The position numbers and the translations under genes are program-made. A DNA stretch of 46,237 nucleotides, from positions 1 through 46,237 of IMG/VR virus record IMGVR_UViG_3300006027_000011; one strand, 5' to 3'. This document shows, in pieces, positions 1 to 5,002 of the stretch (its first letter is position 1; each line of letters begins with the position of its first letter). The DNA is from a virus. The notes beneath the pieces are model-generated. The model was given only the letters and a program-made list of their open reading frames with translations, did not search any database and had not been told where the DNA came from.

Positions 1-120
1 CTCATCAAGTTCATCATTGGAATTGCATTCACGGATAGCTGTTCTGCAAGCATCATACGGTTCCTTATCTGTAGAGAATATAATTTCTAACGTACCTGTC
101 TTAATATAATATTTAGCCAT
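1..120 (-). CDS. Small hypothetical phage protein, C-terminus cut by window edge
   Basis: An open frame reads leftward from ATG at 120 to the window edge, giving 40 residues (starts MAKYYIKTGTLEIIFSTDKE) with no stop. It opens with a probable beta strand pair followed by an acidic helix containing one Cys (DACRTAIREC). The start lies inside the last codons of the upstream gene (GATGGCTAA), so the two are translationally coupled. I do not recognise the family. Codon use and coupling match the rest of the left-arm operon, so it is probably a real gene. Confidence 0.6.
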   Translation of the reverse strand, partial: MAKYYIKTGTLEIIFSTDKEPYDACRTAIRECNSNDELDE

Positions 121-259
121 CGGATAGTCTCCTACATACTAGTTCACATAGATCATCTACCATAGTTTCCTTATCTTCATCTGTATAAGTAAACGGTGGT
201 TCTAAGTATCCATCAAAGTAAGATATAATATCTTCTTGTAATTGTTCTTTTAGATTCAT
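113..259 (-). CDS. Small acidic hypothetical protein (48 aa)
   Basis: A 48-residue frame (MNLKEQLQEDIISYFDGYLE..., ending CRRLSDG). Its start has a strong Shine-Dalgarno site (GGAGGTG) about 6 nt upstream. It overlaps the upstream gene by ATGA and the downstream gene by 8 nt, the pattern of a coupled phage operon. Predicted mostly helical and acidic. No family recognised. Confidence 0.65.
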   Translation of the reverse strand: MNLKEQLQEDIISYFDGYLEPPFTYTDEDKETMVDDLCELVCRRLSDG

Positions 260-420
260 TCTTTCACCTCCGTGTATTTATAACCCATGTCTTGATCGCA
301 CTCAACACACATCGGTGTGCCATTACATTCATACCATCCGGGGGCAACATCTGCAACCTCATCACAATCTGGACACTGCCAATGATGGTTTACATTATAG
401 TCTGAAATTTTAGTCCACAT
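256..420 (-). CDS. Mini zinc-ribbon-like protein (54 aa)
   Basis: A 54-residue protein with two knuckles, CPDC near residue 17 and a later C-x6-C-x2-C stretch (CNGTPMCVEC), spaced as in small zinc ribbons. Zinc binding is inferred from this spacing. Start at 420 is set by AGGAG 6 nt upstream; that AGGAG follows directly on the TAG stop codon of the upstream gene at 430, inside the recurring CCCACTAGGA leader. ATGA overlap with the next gene. Specific function unknown. Confidence 0.68.
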   Translation of the reverse strand: MWTKISDYNVNHHWQCPDCDEVADVAPGWYECNGTPMCVECDQDMGYKYTEVKE

Positions 421-429
421 AATTCACTC

Positions 430-1143
430 CTAGTGGGAAGGAAATAAAACATTCGCTAAACCTTGGACGCACAGTTGACAGTTTACACTATTCTTTGATT
501 TAGTGCAAGTGACAACACCACGACCACGACGAATCTCTGGACAAGTAATATACTTATCATCACCTAATACAACTAACTTCGGCAGATCACTACGCCATTG
601 ATCAGCTTTTTTCTTACCTCGTGGACGTTTTGTGGCGATCTTTTCGTCGCTGTCACACCATGCGAACAACTCAAAACCGGCGGCCTTTGCTTTGGCTACA
701 TCATCATGATTGTGTACACTTGCATACATAGTAATATACTTACCTAGTATACGTGATAGCTTAGGATCATATATATGAGTATATGCCCACATCTTAGGAA
801 GTTTACCACCTTCAGCTAATATACTACGGCAAGCCCATAATATATTATCTACATACTCAATATCTAATTCAGAGCCATTCTTATAGAAGTCTCCCCGTTC
901 ATGCCATCGCAGATCGTTACCCTTTTTTTCTGCATTAATTAGCATGGCACGGATCTTGTTTTTCTCCGTGATTAGATTCTGCATACCGGCAGGGCGAACA
1001 CCCGGATAGATTTTCTCTAGCTGTTCAGCATAACAGCCGTTACCTAGAAATTCACAGGTTGGCGGGCATGTGTCGCCTACCGGCCTTGAAACAACAATAC
1101 AATTCTCTTTACCTAGTTTATCATTACCTTTAGCTGTCTTCAT
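430..1143 (-). CDS. gp88/DUF7227-like phage cysteine-rich protein
   Basis: 237 residues from ATG at 1143. An in-frame ATG at 1149 touches the Shine-Dalgarno AGGAG and is too close, whereas 1143 is 6 nt away. N-terminal KTAKGNDKLGKENC, then GDTCPPTCEFLGNGCYAEQ, resembles a conserved phage family known as gene product 88 or DUF7227 (from memory, not searched). The C-terminus has a second cluster (CTKSKNSVNCQLC). The paired cysteine groups suggest metal or iron-sulphur binding; the biochemical role is unknown. A perfect consensus promoter (1169-1197) sits just upstream, and the tRNA-like RNA locus lies beyond it, so the gene can be read from its own promoter or as readthrough from the RNA promoter at 1691. 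Confidence 0.8.
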   Translation of the reverse strand: MKTAKGNDKLGKENCIVVSRPVGDTCPPTCEFLGNGCYAEQLEKIYPGVRPAGMQNLITEKNKIRAMLINAEKKGNDLRWHERGDFYKNGSELDIEYVDNILWACRSILAEGGKLPKMWAYTHIYDPKLSRILGKYITMYASVHNHDDVAKAKAAGFELFAWCDSDEKIATKRPRGKKKADQWRSDLPKLVVLGDDKYITCPEIRRGRGVVTCTKSKNSVNCQLCVQGLANVLFPSH

Positions 1144-1168
1144 AATCATCTCCTAGTGGGTTGGTTTG

Positions 1169-1197
1169 ATTATAATATACTTATCGGCATTTGTCAA
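1169..1197 (-). promoter_or_regulatory. Consensus sigma70-type promoter upstream of the gp88-like gene
   Basis: Read leftward: TTGACA (1197-1192), 17-nt spacer, TATAAT (1174-1169). Both hexamers match consensus exactly. The spacer contains CGATA five bases after the -35, a feature shared by the other left-arm promoters. The leader to the 1143 start is about 20 nt and contains CCCACTAGGAG. Confidence 0.85.
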
Positions 1198-1199
1198 CT

Positions 1200-1412
1200 G
1201 TAAACTTTAGCGTTTCTCGCTGACTACCTCATAGCCTCATATCCTTTAGGATAGAGTAGGACAATAGGACTTAGGTGCTTGGCCCGTATCAGGGTTTGCA
1301 GTTTCCTGTGACACTATCGCATAACGTCATTCTGTGTCACACCTTTACGCCTCTCATGCCCGTCCCGTTCAGGACTCAGATCGTGGTTTGCGTATCCATA
1401 TTATTGTACGGC
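1200..1412 (-). other. Non-coding structured region, no gene seen
   Basis: No convincing ORF on either strand. Read leftward it has several hairpins: GUCC/GGAC with a 6-nt loop, a 7-bp GUGACAC/GUGUCAC stem enclosing about 19 nt, UAUCC-UAAA-GGAUA (1253-1240), and AGCG-AGAAA-CGCU near the end. The last portion (1218-1260) resembles 5316-5365. It would be transcribed from the promoter at 1691 together with the tRNA-like RNAs, and may be the 3' domain of one larger RNA or a separate RNA. It holds no T-arm of the kind seen at 1413 and 1580. Confidence 0.4.
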
Positions 1413-1567
1413 GAGTGTGGTAGGAGTTGCACCTACGCGGGTTTTGTTATTTCAAAAACCTCAAAAGTAATATAGGGGTAGACGCTTAAGCCTGAGAATA
1501 TAACATGCTATAATCCCAATCATTCCTACTACTTTAATACGGCGAAAACTACACGCCCTTCACACTC
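1413..1567 (-). ncRNA. tRNA-like RNA of about 155 nt with an enlarged core
   Basis: Leftward, a perfect 7-bp acceptor-like stem (GAGTGTG at 1567-1561 with CACACTC at 1419-1413) abuts a perfect T-arm (GTAGG, 7-nt loop TGCAACT, CCTAC; 1436-1420), as in a tRNA top half. After the 5' strand comes a D-like hairpin GGCG/CGCC with a 9-nt loop. Just before the T-arm is a hairpin GGTTTT/AAAACC with a 9-nt loop TGAAATAAC, longer than an anticodon loop should be. Between these, about 75 nt fold into an extra helix (AAAGTAGTA with TATTACTTT). A canonical 76-nt tRNA does not fit. It may be a tRNA with an inserted domain or a new tRNA-like RNA. The structures are hand-folded. Confidence 0.4.
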
Positions 1568-1579
1568 ATTGTATTGGCT

Positions 1580-1684
1580 GTGGACACTGGGACTTGCACC
1601 CAGTAGGTCGTCTCCGATCTTTACACTCACAGACTTGAATGACCGGATCGAGGTCTGTAACGCCTAAGCAACTCTGCTCGCCAC
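1580..1684 (-). ncRNA. Second tRNA-like RNA of about 105 nt, promoter-proximal
   Basis: Leftward, a T-arm CTGGG/CCCAG with loop TGCAAGT (1603-1587) is followed directly by TGTCCAC. This pairs in five of seven positions with GTGGCGA at 1684-1678, the expected start of transcription from the promoter at 1691. The loop is nearly identical to that of the neighbour at 1413 and keeps U54, C56 and A58 but has G at 55. The middle has a stem ACAGAC/GTCTGT with an 18-nt loop beginning CTCGA (serine-like if read as an anticodon). That loop can also pair with GATCGGAG further on (1619-1612), forming a possible pseudoknot. It is neither a standard serine nor leucine tRNA. Hand-folded, moderate confidence that it is a structured RNA, low that it is a charging tRNA. 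Confidence 0.38.
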
Positions 1685-1690
1685 ATCATC

Positions 1691-1718
1691 ATTATATACT
1701 ATACATCGTCTATGTCAA
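1691..1718 (-). promoter_or_regulatory. Consensus promoter for the tRNA-like RNA locus
   Basis: Leftward: TTGACA (1718-1713), 16-nt spacer containing CGATG, TATAAT (1696-1691). Transcription should start near 1684, which coincides with the 5' strand of the first tRNA-like RNA, so there is almost no leader. Preceded by TTAAAGAAT and the dyad at 1740-1764. Confidence 0.82.
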
Positions 1719-1739
1719 GTATATTCTTTAATATTTATG

Positions 1740-1764
1740 TAAGTCTATATATATCAATGACTTA
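1740..1764. promoter_or_regulatory. Dyad TAAGTC-N13-GACTTA, copy A (candidate operator)
   Basis: Perfect 6-bp inverted repeat with a 13-bp spacer, lying 22 bp upstream of the -35 box at 1713-1718. Two further copies (3261-3285 and 4354-4378) keep the same arms and exactly the same spacer length with unrelated spacer sequence. Half-site centres are 19 bp apart, close to two helical turns, as expected for a dimeric DNA-binding protein. Confidence 0.6.
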
Positions 1765-1771
1765 GCGTTTC

Positions 1772-1783
1772 GGGGCGCGCCCC
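1772..1783. repeat. GC-rich palindrome GGGGCGCGCCCC at an operon end
   Basis: A 12-bp perfect palindrome in an AT-rich region, 4 bp past the stop codon of the gene at 1788 and 8 bp from dyad A. The same core (GGGGCGCGC) recurs at the two other dyad-bearing operon boundaries. It could act as a terminator stem, though no U-run follows, or as a protein-binding site. Confidence 0.5.
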
Positions 1784-1787
1784 TTTA

Positions 1788-2282
1788 TTATATATCCTCA
1801 TATATATCTTCATCTTGATATACTTCTTCTGTACTAAATACTTGTTGTATTGTATAAGGTATCTCACTAGGATGTTTAAAATCTATGAACTCATCAACTA
1901 TACCTTCTACTGGATTAGACCATTGACCACAGAACGCCATTCCCGGCTCAAAATAATATGCTTCAACAGTCATATCCAATTTGTTTAATGCTTCGTACCA
2001 GCCAAACGGTGGACTCCACGCTGTTTCAAATCGCAAGTGTACCAAGCCATATCCTTCCTCGTCAACTTGCCAATCGCATTCCTCGTCTGGAGTGTATTGT
2101 GTTTTACCAAAATCCCACTTCGTACCCCAGTTATTTACACAGTACAATCTTTTGTCTTCAACGCCTTCTGGTACTGGTAGATAGTTCTGTATCACAGCAC
2201 CCCTCTCGTATGCTCCTGCGAGTTCTAGGATCTGCTCTTTTGTTCCGTGGATCGTCGCTTGATTGCTACACCAGTTCGGCAT
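1788..2282 (-). CDS. DUF1281/Api92-like phage protein
   Basis: 164 residues beginning MPNWCSNQATIHG, the characteristic opening of the DUF1281 (Api92-like, ferredoxin-fold) family. NNWGTKWDFGKT and FETAWSPPFGWYEAL in the middle are also family hallmarks. The start at 2282 is preferred over an upstream in-frame ATG at 2333 because AGGAGAT lies 9 nt before it and the family begins MPNWC. The C-terminus is acidic (YQDEDIYEDI). Such proteins are common accessory genes of phages and plasmids; their molecular role is not established. Last gene of a leftward operon: stop codon, GC palindrome and a new promoter cassette follow. Confidence 0.85.
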   Translation of the reverse strand: MPNWCSNQATIHGTKEQILELAGAYERGAVIQNYLPVPEGVEDKRLYCVNNWGTKWDFGKTQYTPDEECDWQVDEEGYGLVHLRFETAWSPPFGWYEALNKLDMTVEAYYFEPGMAFCGQWSNPVEGIVDEFIDFKHPSEIPYTIQQVFSTEEVYQDEDIYEDI

Positions 2283-2409
2283 TTGCTTGATCTCCTGCTG
2301 CTTCGTCGTTGGGGAAAATATTACACTCGTCACACTTCTCTATAGTCCATTGTAACAGATTGATATTCATTGTCAATATCCATCCTTTATCATTACATAA
2401 TTCACACAT
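2266..2409 (-). CDS. Small CxxC zinc-finger-like protein (47 aa)
   Basis: 47 residues: MCELCNDKGWILTM at the start and EKCDECN in the middle give two CxxC knuckles about 25 residues apart, like one half of a DnaJ-type zinc domain. Start at 2409 is set by GGAGG 6 nt upstream; an ATG at 2469 would run 60 nt back into the upstream gene and lacks this site. It overlaps the preceding gene by 8 nt and the next start by 17 nt. Zinc binding is inferred. Probably an adaptor or nucleic-acid-binding mini-protein. Confidence 0.72.
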   Translation of the reverse strand: MCELCNDKGWILTMNINLLQWTIEKCDECNIFPNDEAAGDQANAELV

Positions 2410-2917
2410 TGCAAGCCTCCGTATGAGTCCACCAATAAGGTGCTGGTCTACCCTTCTCCCACTTTGCAAAGTAGGCTTTCTCCATTATATAATATTGTCT
2501 GTATGCGTCAACTGCATCATCACATTTATATTCATCTTCCATAGCTTGTGCGTATGGTGTATGTGGCCCGTTGGGTATCATGTCAAACATATCACACATC
2601 TGATCTATACCATCATGACAACTATGAGTCTTGCCATATCGTAACTGATATTCTTGACATAAAGCAAGACCATGCAAGCACAACCATACATAATTACTTT
2701 TAGTCTCACCGGCCCAGATCGTACAAGGATGGTGCTTGTATCCACCAATTAGAGGTGTTCCCTTGCTAGTCAGTGGCATCTGCTCGTCAGTTGCGCCATG
2801 TCTGCGTAACGCACTGCCTAGCATCTGGAATGTTTCCACGATCATTTTAGGTATATGCTTGTCACACATCATCTGTGCTGCAATCGCTGCATCTTCGTCT
2901 AATACAAATATATTCAT
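2402..2917 (-). CDS. Conserved phage protein with MNIFVLD...CDKH N-terminus
   Basis: 171 residues starting MNIFVLDEDAAIAAQMMCDK. This opening, with a following KMIVETFQML, a central HPCTIWAGETKSNYVWL and EYQLRYGKTH, matches a conserved hypothetical protein I recall from many tailed phages; no function is established for it. The start at 2917 overlaps the upstream stop by ATGA and has GAGG a few bases before it; an ATG at 2950 would add 11 residues that look out-of-family. The conserved Cys, His and Trp residues suggest an enzyme or metal site. Middle gene of the operon 3197-1788. Confidence 0.72.
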   Translation of the reverse strand: MNIFVLDEDAAIAAQMMCDKHIPKMIVETFQMLGSALRRHGATDEQMPLTSKGTPLIGGYKHHPCTIWAGETKSNYVWLCLHGLALCQEYQLRYGKTHSCHDGIDQMCDMFDMIPNGPHTPYAQAMEDEYKCDDAVDAYRQYYIMEKAYFAKWEKGRPAPYWWTHTEACNV

Positions 2918-3075
2918 CGTTCCTCTACCATTGTGTCTCTGTATTGCCAATCAACACTAAATGTTTTACCAGTTACATCCTTGATGTCAATATCCATTTC
3001 AAATAATACTTCGTCTATATCTACATCGTCATCTACGCAGAATTGCATTAGGATTTCTTGATATACTTTTTTCAT
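2914..3075 (-). CDS. Small acidic hypothetical protein (53 aa)
   Basis: 53 residues (MKKVYQEILMQFCVDDDVDI...), with an acidic middle (DDDVDIDE) and a charged C-terminus (DTMVEER). GAGG lies 7-8 nt before the ATG, and ATGA overlaps join it to both neighbours. No family recognised. Confidence 0.65.
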   Translation of the reverse strand: MKKVYQEILMQFCVDDDVDIDEVLFEMDIDIKDVTGKTFSVDWQYRDTMVEER

Positions 3076-3197
3076 TGGTCATCCTCAAATATAGGGTCGC
3101 CACACTCATCAACTGGAATACCATCTTCATTCATAAATATATCACCATTACGTAGTCCGTCAATAGTGATTTCTAATTTTTCTTGTTCTGTAAACAT
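3072..3197 (-). CDS. Small acidic hypothetical protein (41 aa), first gene of operon
   Basis: 41 residues (MFTEQEKLEITIDGLRNGDI...) ending GDPIFEDDQ. Excellent AAGGAGAT 6 nt before the ATG and a near-consensus promoter 20-45 nt upstream make translation likely despite the size. ATGA overlap with the next gene. It heads the operon 3197-1788. Function unknown. Confidence 0.66.
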   Translation of the reverse strand: MFTEQEKLEITIDGLRNGDIFMNEDGIPVDECGDPIFEDDQ

Positions 3198-3215
3198 AAT
3201 TATCTCCTTTTCTCT

Positions 3216-3243
3216 ACTATACAGTATATCGTCCATATGTCAA
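3216..3243 (-). promoter_or_regulatory. Sigma70-type promoter of the 3197-1788 operon
   Basis: Leftward: TTGACA (3243-3238), 16-nt spacer containing CGATA, TATAGT (3221-3216). Preceded by an AATATTAAAT block and dyad B at 3261. About 20 nt of leader to the first start. Confidence 0.8.
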
Positions 3244-3260
3244 CAATTATTTAATATTTT

Positions 3261-3285
3261 TAAGTCCTTATCAGGTATAGACTTA
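3261..3285. promoter_or_regulatory. Dyad TAAGTC-N13-GACTTA, copy B
   Basis: Perfect arms and 13-bp spacer as in copies A and C; the spacer sequence (CTTATCAGGTATA) differs. It starts 18 bp upstream of the -35 box at 3238-3243 and ends 11 bp from the GC repeat at 3296. Confidence 0.6.
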
Positions 3286-3295
3286 CACGTTTTTA

Positions 3296-3314
3296 GCGCG
3301 CCCCGCACCCCCTA
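3296..3314. repeat. 19-bp GC-rich repeat, copy 1, overlapping a stop codon
   Basis: GCGCGCCCCGCACCCCCTA on the plus strand, identical over all 19 bases to 4389-4407. On the coding (minus) strand the TAG stop of the gene at 3312 begins the repeat, and the CTCCC just inside the gene can pair with the GGGGG after the stop, placing the stop codon in a hairpin. Confidence 0.65.
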
Positions 3315-3572
3315 TTGTGGGAGGTACGAGATCTTTTCTCCTTTGTCTATTTGATCGCGGTATATCTGCACACGCTTCGCGCGTTCAATACTTTCCTCTT
3401 CAAAACTTGACATCGTGCAGCGGTCGCGTTCGTCACATTTTCGCTCTACGTCTGCGAGTGAAACACAATCTGTCCTATGATCTTGAAAGTCCAACGGTAG
3501 CCAGTGATTAGGAACCGTGAAACATTCTTTTATTTGTTTTTCAAATTGTGCTAGTAGTTGGTATCCGTTCAT
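3312..3572 (-). CDS. Hypothetical protein (86 aa)
   Basis: 86 residues (MNGYQLLAQFEKQIKECF...) with a Cys/charged middle (VERKCDERDRCTM) and a helical basic stretch (ESIERAKRVQIYRDQIDKGE). ATGA overlap with the upstream gene and GGAG about 9 nt before the start. Last gene of the operon that begins at 4269; its stop codon lies in the 19-bp GC repeat. No family recognised. Confidence 0.7.
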   Translation of the reverse strand: MNGYQLLAQFEKQIKECFTVPNHWLPLDFQDHRTDCVSLADVERKCDERDRCTMSSFEEESIERAKRVQIYRDQIDKGEKISYLPQ

Positions 3573-3901
3573 CCTGTAATCTCCGCATGTTCGAGTTCGT
3601 TTTCAATCCATGACATGGCAATCTCTCGCGTGTTACATTCAGAGATCGCACCGCCTAAAAGATCATGAGCCAATCCACACGGTATACCATTATCCATATC
3701 ATCATGGATCATTTCAAGGTGTTCTTTTAATCTTTCCTCAAAGTAAAACCAGTTGGTTCCTTCGTGTCCAGACTCTTCTGCTTCGATGGATTCTCTGGCA
3801 ATCTCTCGCCACATCTCATGTGAGCCTTGGTCGTTGTCCATCCACAAATTTACACACCATGTTTCCCAGTTATACCAACCATTGTATTCATTCTTATTCA
3901 T
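3569..3901 (-). CDS. Conserved YNGWYNWETW phage protein (110 aa)
   Basis: 110 residues starting MNKNEYNGWYNWETWCVNLW. The YNGWxNWETWxVxLWxDN opening is typical of a small conserved protein of tailed phages and some plasmids (DUF7249-like, from memory); function unknown. The start at 3901 has GAGGAG 7-8 nt upstream and is preferred over ATG at 3916. An acidic helix-rich middle (EMWREIARESIEAEESG) precedes a C-terminal MSWIENELEHAEITG. The leader GGAGTAAACAAATG is identical to that of the gene at 4088, and here overlaps the stop codon of that gene. Confidence 0.8.
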   Translation of the reverse strand: MNKNEYNGWYNWETWCVNLWMDNDQGSHEMWREIARESIEAEESGHEGTNWFYFEERLKEHLEMIHDDMDNGIPCGLAHDLLGGAISECNTREIAMSWIENELEHAEITG

Positions 3902-3905
3902 TTGT

Positions 3906-4088
3906 TTACTCCTCAATGTTTGAAAGTCTGAACGGTATCATAACATGTTGAGCTACCTTTTGTCTAGCCTCAGTTTCTGACATCGCCCCAACTTCTCCGA
4001 TTTTATTTCCTTGGGTATCATAAACAACCCAAACACTTCGCGGACGTTTTTCAGGAAAGACGCAGTTGTAATAATCTCGGTTTGTCAT
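3906..4088 (-). CDS. Small hypothetical protein (60 aa)
   Basis: 60 residues (MTNRDYYNCVFPEKRPRSVW...). The middle VVYDTQGNKIGEVGAMSETEARQKVAQ looks like a compact beta-hairpin followed by a helix, as in small domains that modify or sense arguments of a partner protein. AAGGAG 7-8 nt before the ATG. Shares the GGAGTAAACAAATG leader with its downstream neighbour. No family recognised. Confidence 0.7.
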   Translation of the reverse strand: MTNRDYYNCVFPEKRPRSVWVVYDTQGNKIGEVGAMSETEARQKVAQHVMIPFRLSNIEE

Positions 4089-4092
4089 TTGT

Positions 4093-4269
4093 TTACTCCT
4101 TATGTTTTACATTATAGTCTTTCTCATATACGCTGTCAAGATAAATCTCATTATTTTTTATCACATATCCATACTCACAATTAGGGGTATAAATACCAAC
4201 GTAGATTTTGCCATTTAAATAACCCTCGAAACCCACGAACATACTTAATAGTGTAACAGTTGTCAACAT
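4093..4269 (-). CDS. Small hypothetical protein (58 aa), possibly exported
   Basis: 58 residues (MLTTVTLLSMFVGFEGYLNG...). The first 15 residues are hydrophobic, so a short signal or membrane anchor is possible, followed by a beta-rich part with KIYVGIYTPNCEYGYVIKN. AAGGAAAA lies about 8 nt before the start, and the stop codon is the TAA inside the GGAGTAAACAAATG leader of the next gene. First gene after promoter cassette C. Confidence 0.62.
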   Translation of the reverse strand: MLTTVTLLSMFVGFEGYLNGKIYVGIYTPNCEYGYVIKNNEIYLDSVYEKDYNVKHKE

Positions 4270-4293
4270 GTCTTTTTTCCTTAGTAGTAAACC

Positions 4294-4321
4294 GTACTAT
4301 TATATATATCGACATATTAAC
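4294..4321 (-). promoter_or_regulatory. Weak promoter in cassette C
   Basis: Aligned to the sister cassettes by TTAAAGAAT and TCGATATA, the -35 position reads GTTAAT (4321-4316) and the -10 position TAGTAC (4299-4294). A perfect TATAAT overlaps at 4304-4299 but lacks a -35 at the right distance. Either the promoter is weak or it depends on an activator, such as one bound at the dyad at 4354. Confidence 0.45.
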
Positions 4322-4353
4322 ATACATTCTTTAATACTTTATGGAATAATTCG

Positions 4354-4378
4354 TAAGTCTATACTGACAAAGGACTTA
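4354..4378. promoter_or_regulatory. Dyad TAAGTC-N13-GACTTA, copy C
   Basis: Third perfect copy with a 13-bp spacer (TATACTGACAAAG). It lies 33 bp from the aligned -35 position, about one helical turn further than copy A, and 11 bp from the GC repeat at 4389. Confidence 0.6.
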
Positions 4379-4388
4379 CACGCGATTT

Positions 4389-4407
4389 GCGCGCCCCGCA
4401 CCCCCTA
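4389..4407. repeat. 19-bp GC-rich repeat, copy 2, overlapping a stop codon
   Basis: Identical over 19 bases to 3296-3314. On the minus strand the sequence CCCCCTCATAGGGGG forms a hairpin containing the TAG stop of the gene at 4405, followed by TGCGGGGCGCGC. Same arrangement as copy 1. Confidence 0.65.
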
Positions 4408-4542
4408 TGAGGGGGATTGGGGTAAATCAAAGCAAGGAGTTTTTGGTGGACATTCATTCAGGTGGATCACCGTACAGCATATGATACCTGCGATCATAGC
4501 GAGGCCGAGTATTTTTAGAATCCGTTTCTGCTCTTTTTTCAT
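4405..4542 (-). CDS. One-helix membrane protein (45 aa), overlapping another gene
   Basis: 45 residues: MKKEQKRILKILGLAMIAGI, then ICCTVIHLNECPP. A basic start is followed by a single hydrophobic segment (about residues 8-27) and a Cys pair, so an inner-membrane or lipoprotein-like product is plausible. GGAGAG lies 5-6 nt before the ATG. It overlaps the end of the gene at 4454 by 89 nt in another frame; both frames have good starts. Its stop codon sits in the GC hairpin that ends the operon, as at 3312, which supports it being real. A small lysis or Rz1-like role is possible but unproven. Confidence 0.55.
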   Translation of the reverse strand: MKKEQKRILKILGLAMIAGIICCTVIHLNECPPKTPCFDLPQSPS

Positions 4543-4642
4543 TGTTCTCTCCGTAGAACGTTTCACAAATTGACCACATCAACGCCACGCCTACCATATA
4601 TCCTATAACGATAGACTGAAAATCTAATTCTATTAATCCCAT
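4454..4642 (-). CDS. Small membrane protein (62 aa)
   Basis: 62 residues: MGLIELDFQSIVIGYMVGVA begins a transmembrane segment running to about residue 25, followed by a charged tail (ENNEKRAETDSKNTRPRYDRR). The start at 4642 overlaps the previous stop (TAATG) with GGGAGAT upstream; an ATG at 4657 lacks such a site. The 3' part overlaps the gene at 4405-4542. Two consecutive small membrane proteins in overlapping frames recall spanin or antiholin arrangements, but both are too short and divergent to assign. Confidence 0.62.
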   Translation of the reverse strand: MGLIELDFQSIVIGYMVGVALMWSICETFYGENNEKRAETDSKNTRPRYDRRYHMLYGDPPE

Positions 4643-4842
4643 TATTCTATCTCCCATTGTTCTATGTAATCATCGCCACCATACAAGTCTTGACATTCTT
4701 CGTAGTGGGTTGGCTGTCCGTCATCTTCCCACTCGTCTACTTCAATAGATTCTATAACGTCACAGTCAGGCGATTGTACCCGACTGTCATAAACGATACC
4801 GGCTAGGATGCTGTCAAATTCTGGATTGTCAAAAATGCTCAT
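4642..4842 (-). CDS. Very acidic hypothetical protein (66 aa)
   Basis: 66 residues beginning MSIFDNPEFDSILAGIVYDS, with a strongly acidic second half (IESIEVDEWEDDGQPTHYEE). Such acidity is common in small phage proteins that mimic DNA or bind basic host proteins, but nothing here proves it. CGGAG upstream of the start; one base separates it from the preceding stop and its own stop overlaps the next start. No family recognised. Confidence 0.68.
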   Translation of the reverse strand: MSIFDNPEFDSILAGIVYDSRVQSPDCDVIESIEVDEWEDDGQPTHYEECQDLYGGDDYIEQWEIE

Positions 4843-4843
4843 A

Positions 4844-5002
4844 TCATTCTCCGTTTCTGAATCGTACTAGTAATATGTTAGCTGCTACGCGTACCTCGTC
4901 ATTAAACTTGTTTTCTTGACAGGTCAATAAGTAGACTTGCAATTTAGGCGTGTCAAATCTGTCAAGTTCTTCGTACAAATTTCTTTCAATATATTCGTTC
5001 AT
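4844..5002 (-). CDS. Small hypothetical protein (52 aa)
   Basis: 52 residues (MNEYIERNLYEELDRFDTPK...), probably all helical: LQVYLLTCQENKFNDEVRVA then ANILLVRFRNGE. ATGA overlap with the upstream gene; GGAGGTAGTAG precedes the ATG. Not recognised. Confidence 0.65.
   Translation of the reverse strand: MNEYIERNLYEELDRFDTPKLQVYLLTCQENKFNDEVRVAANILLVRFRNGE

Noticed and set aside
1275-1475. A plus-strand 66-codon frame across the RNA locus
   Set aside because: No ribosome site, runs antisense through the T-arm of the tRNA-like RNA, low-complexity composition, and opposite to all neighbours.
1413-1684. tmRNA or group I intron as an explanation for the tRNA-like locus
   Set aside because: No Ala-tag frame, no tmRNA-type T-arm GTTCGA, and no P/Q/R/S intron core sequences could be found by eye.
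3058-3354. Plus-strand frame of 98 codons opposite the small left-arm genes
   Set aside because: Antisense to well-started coupled genes and crosses a promoter cassette.
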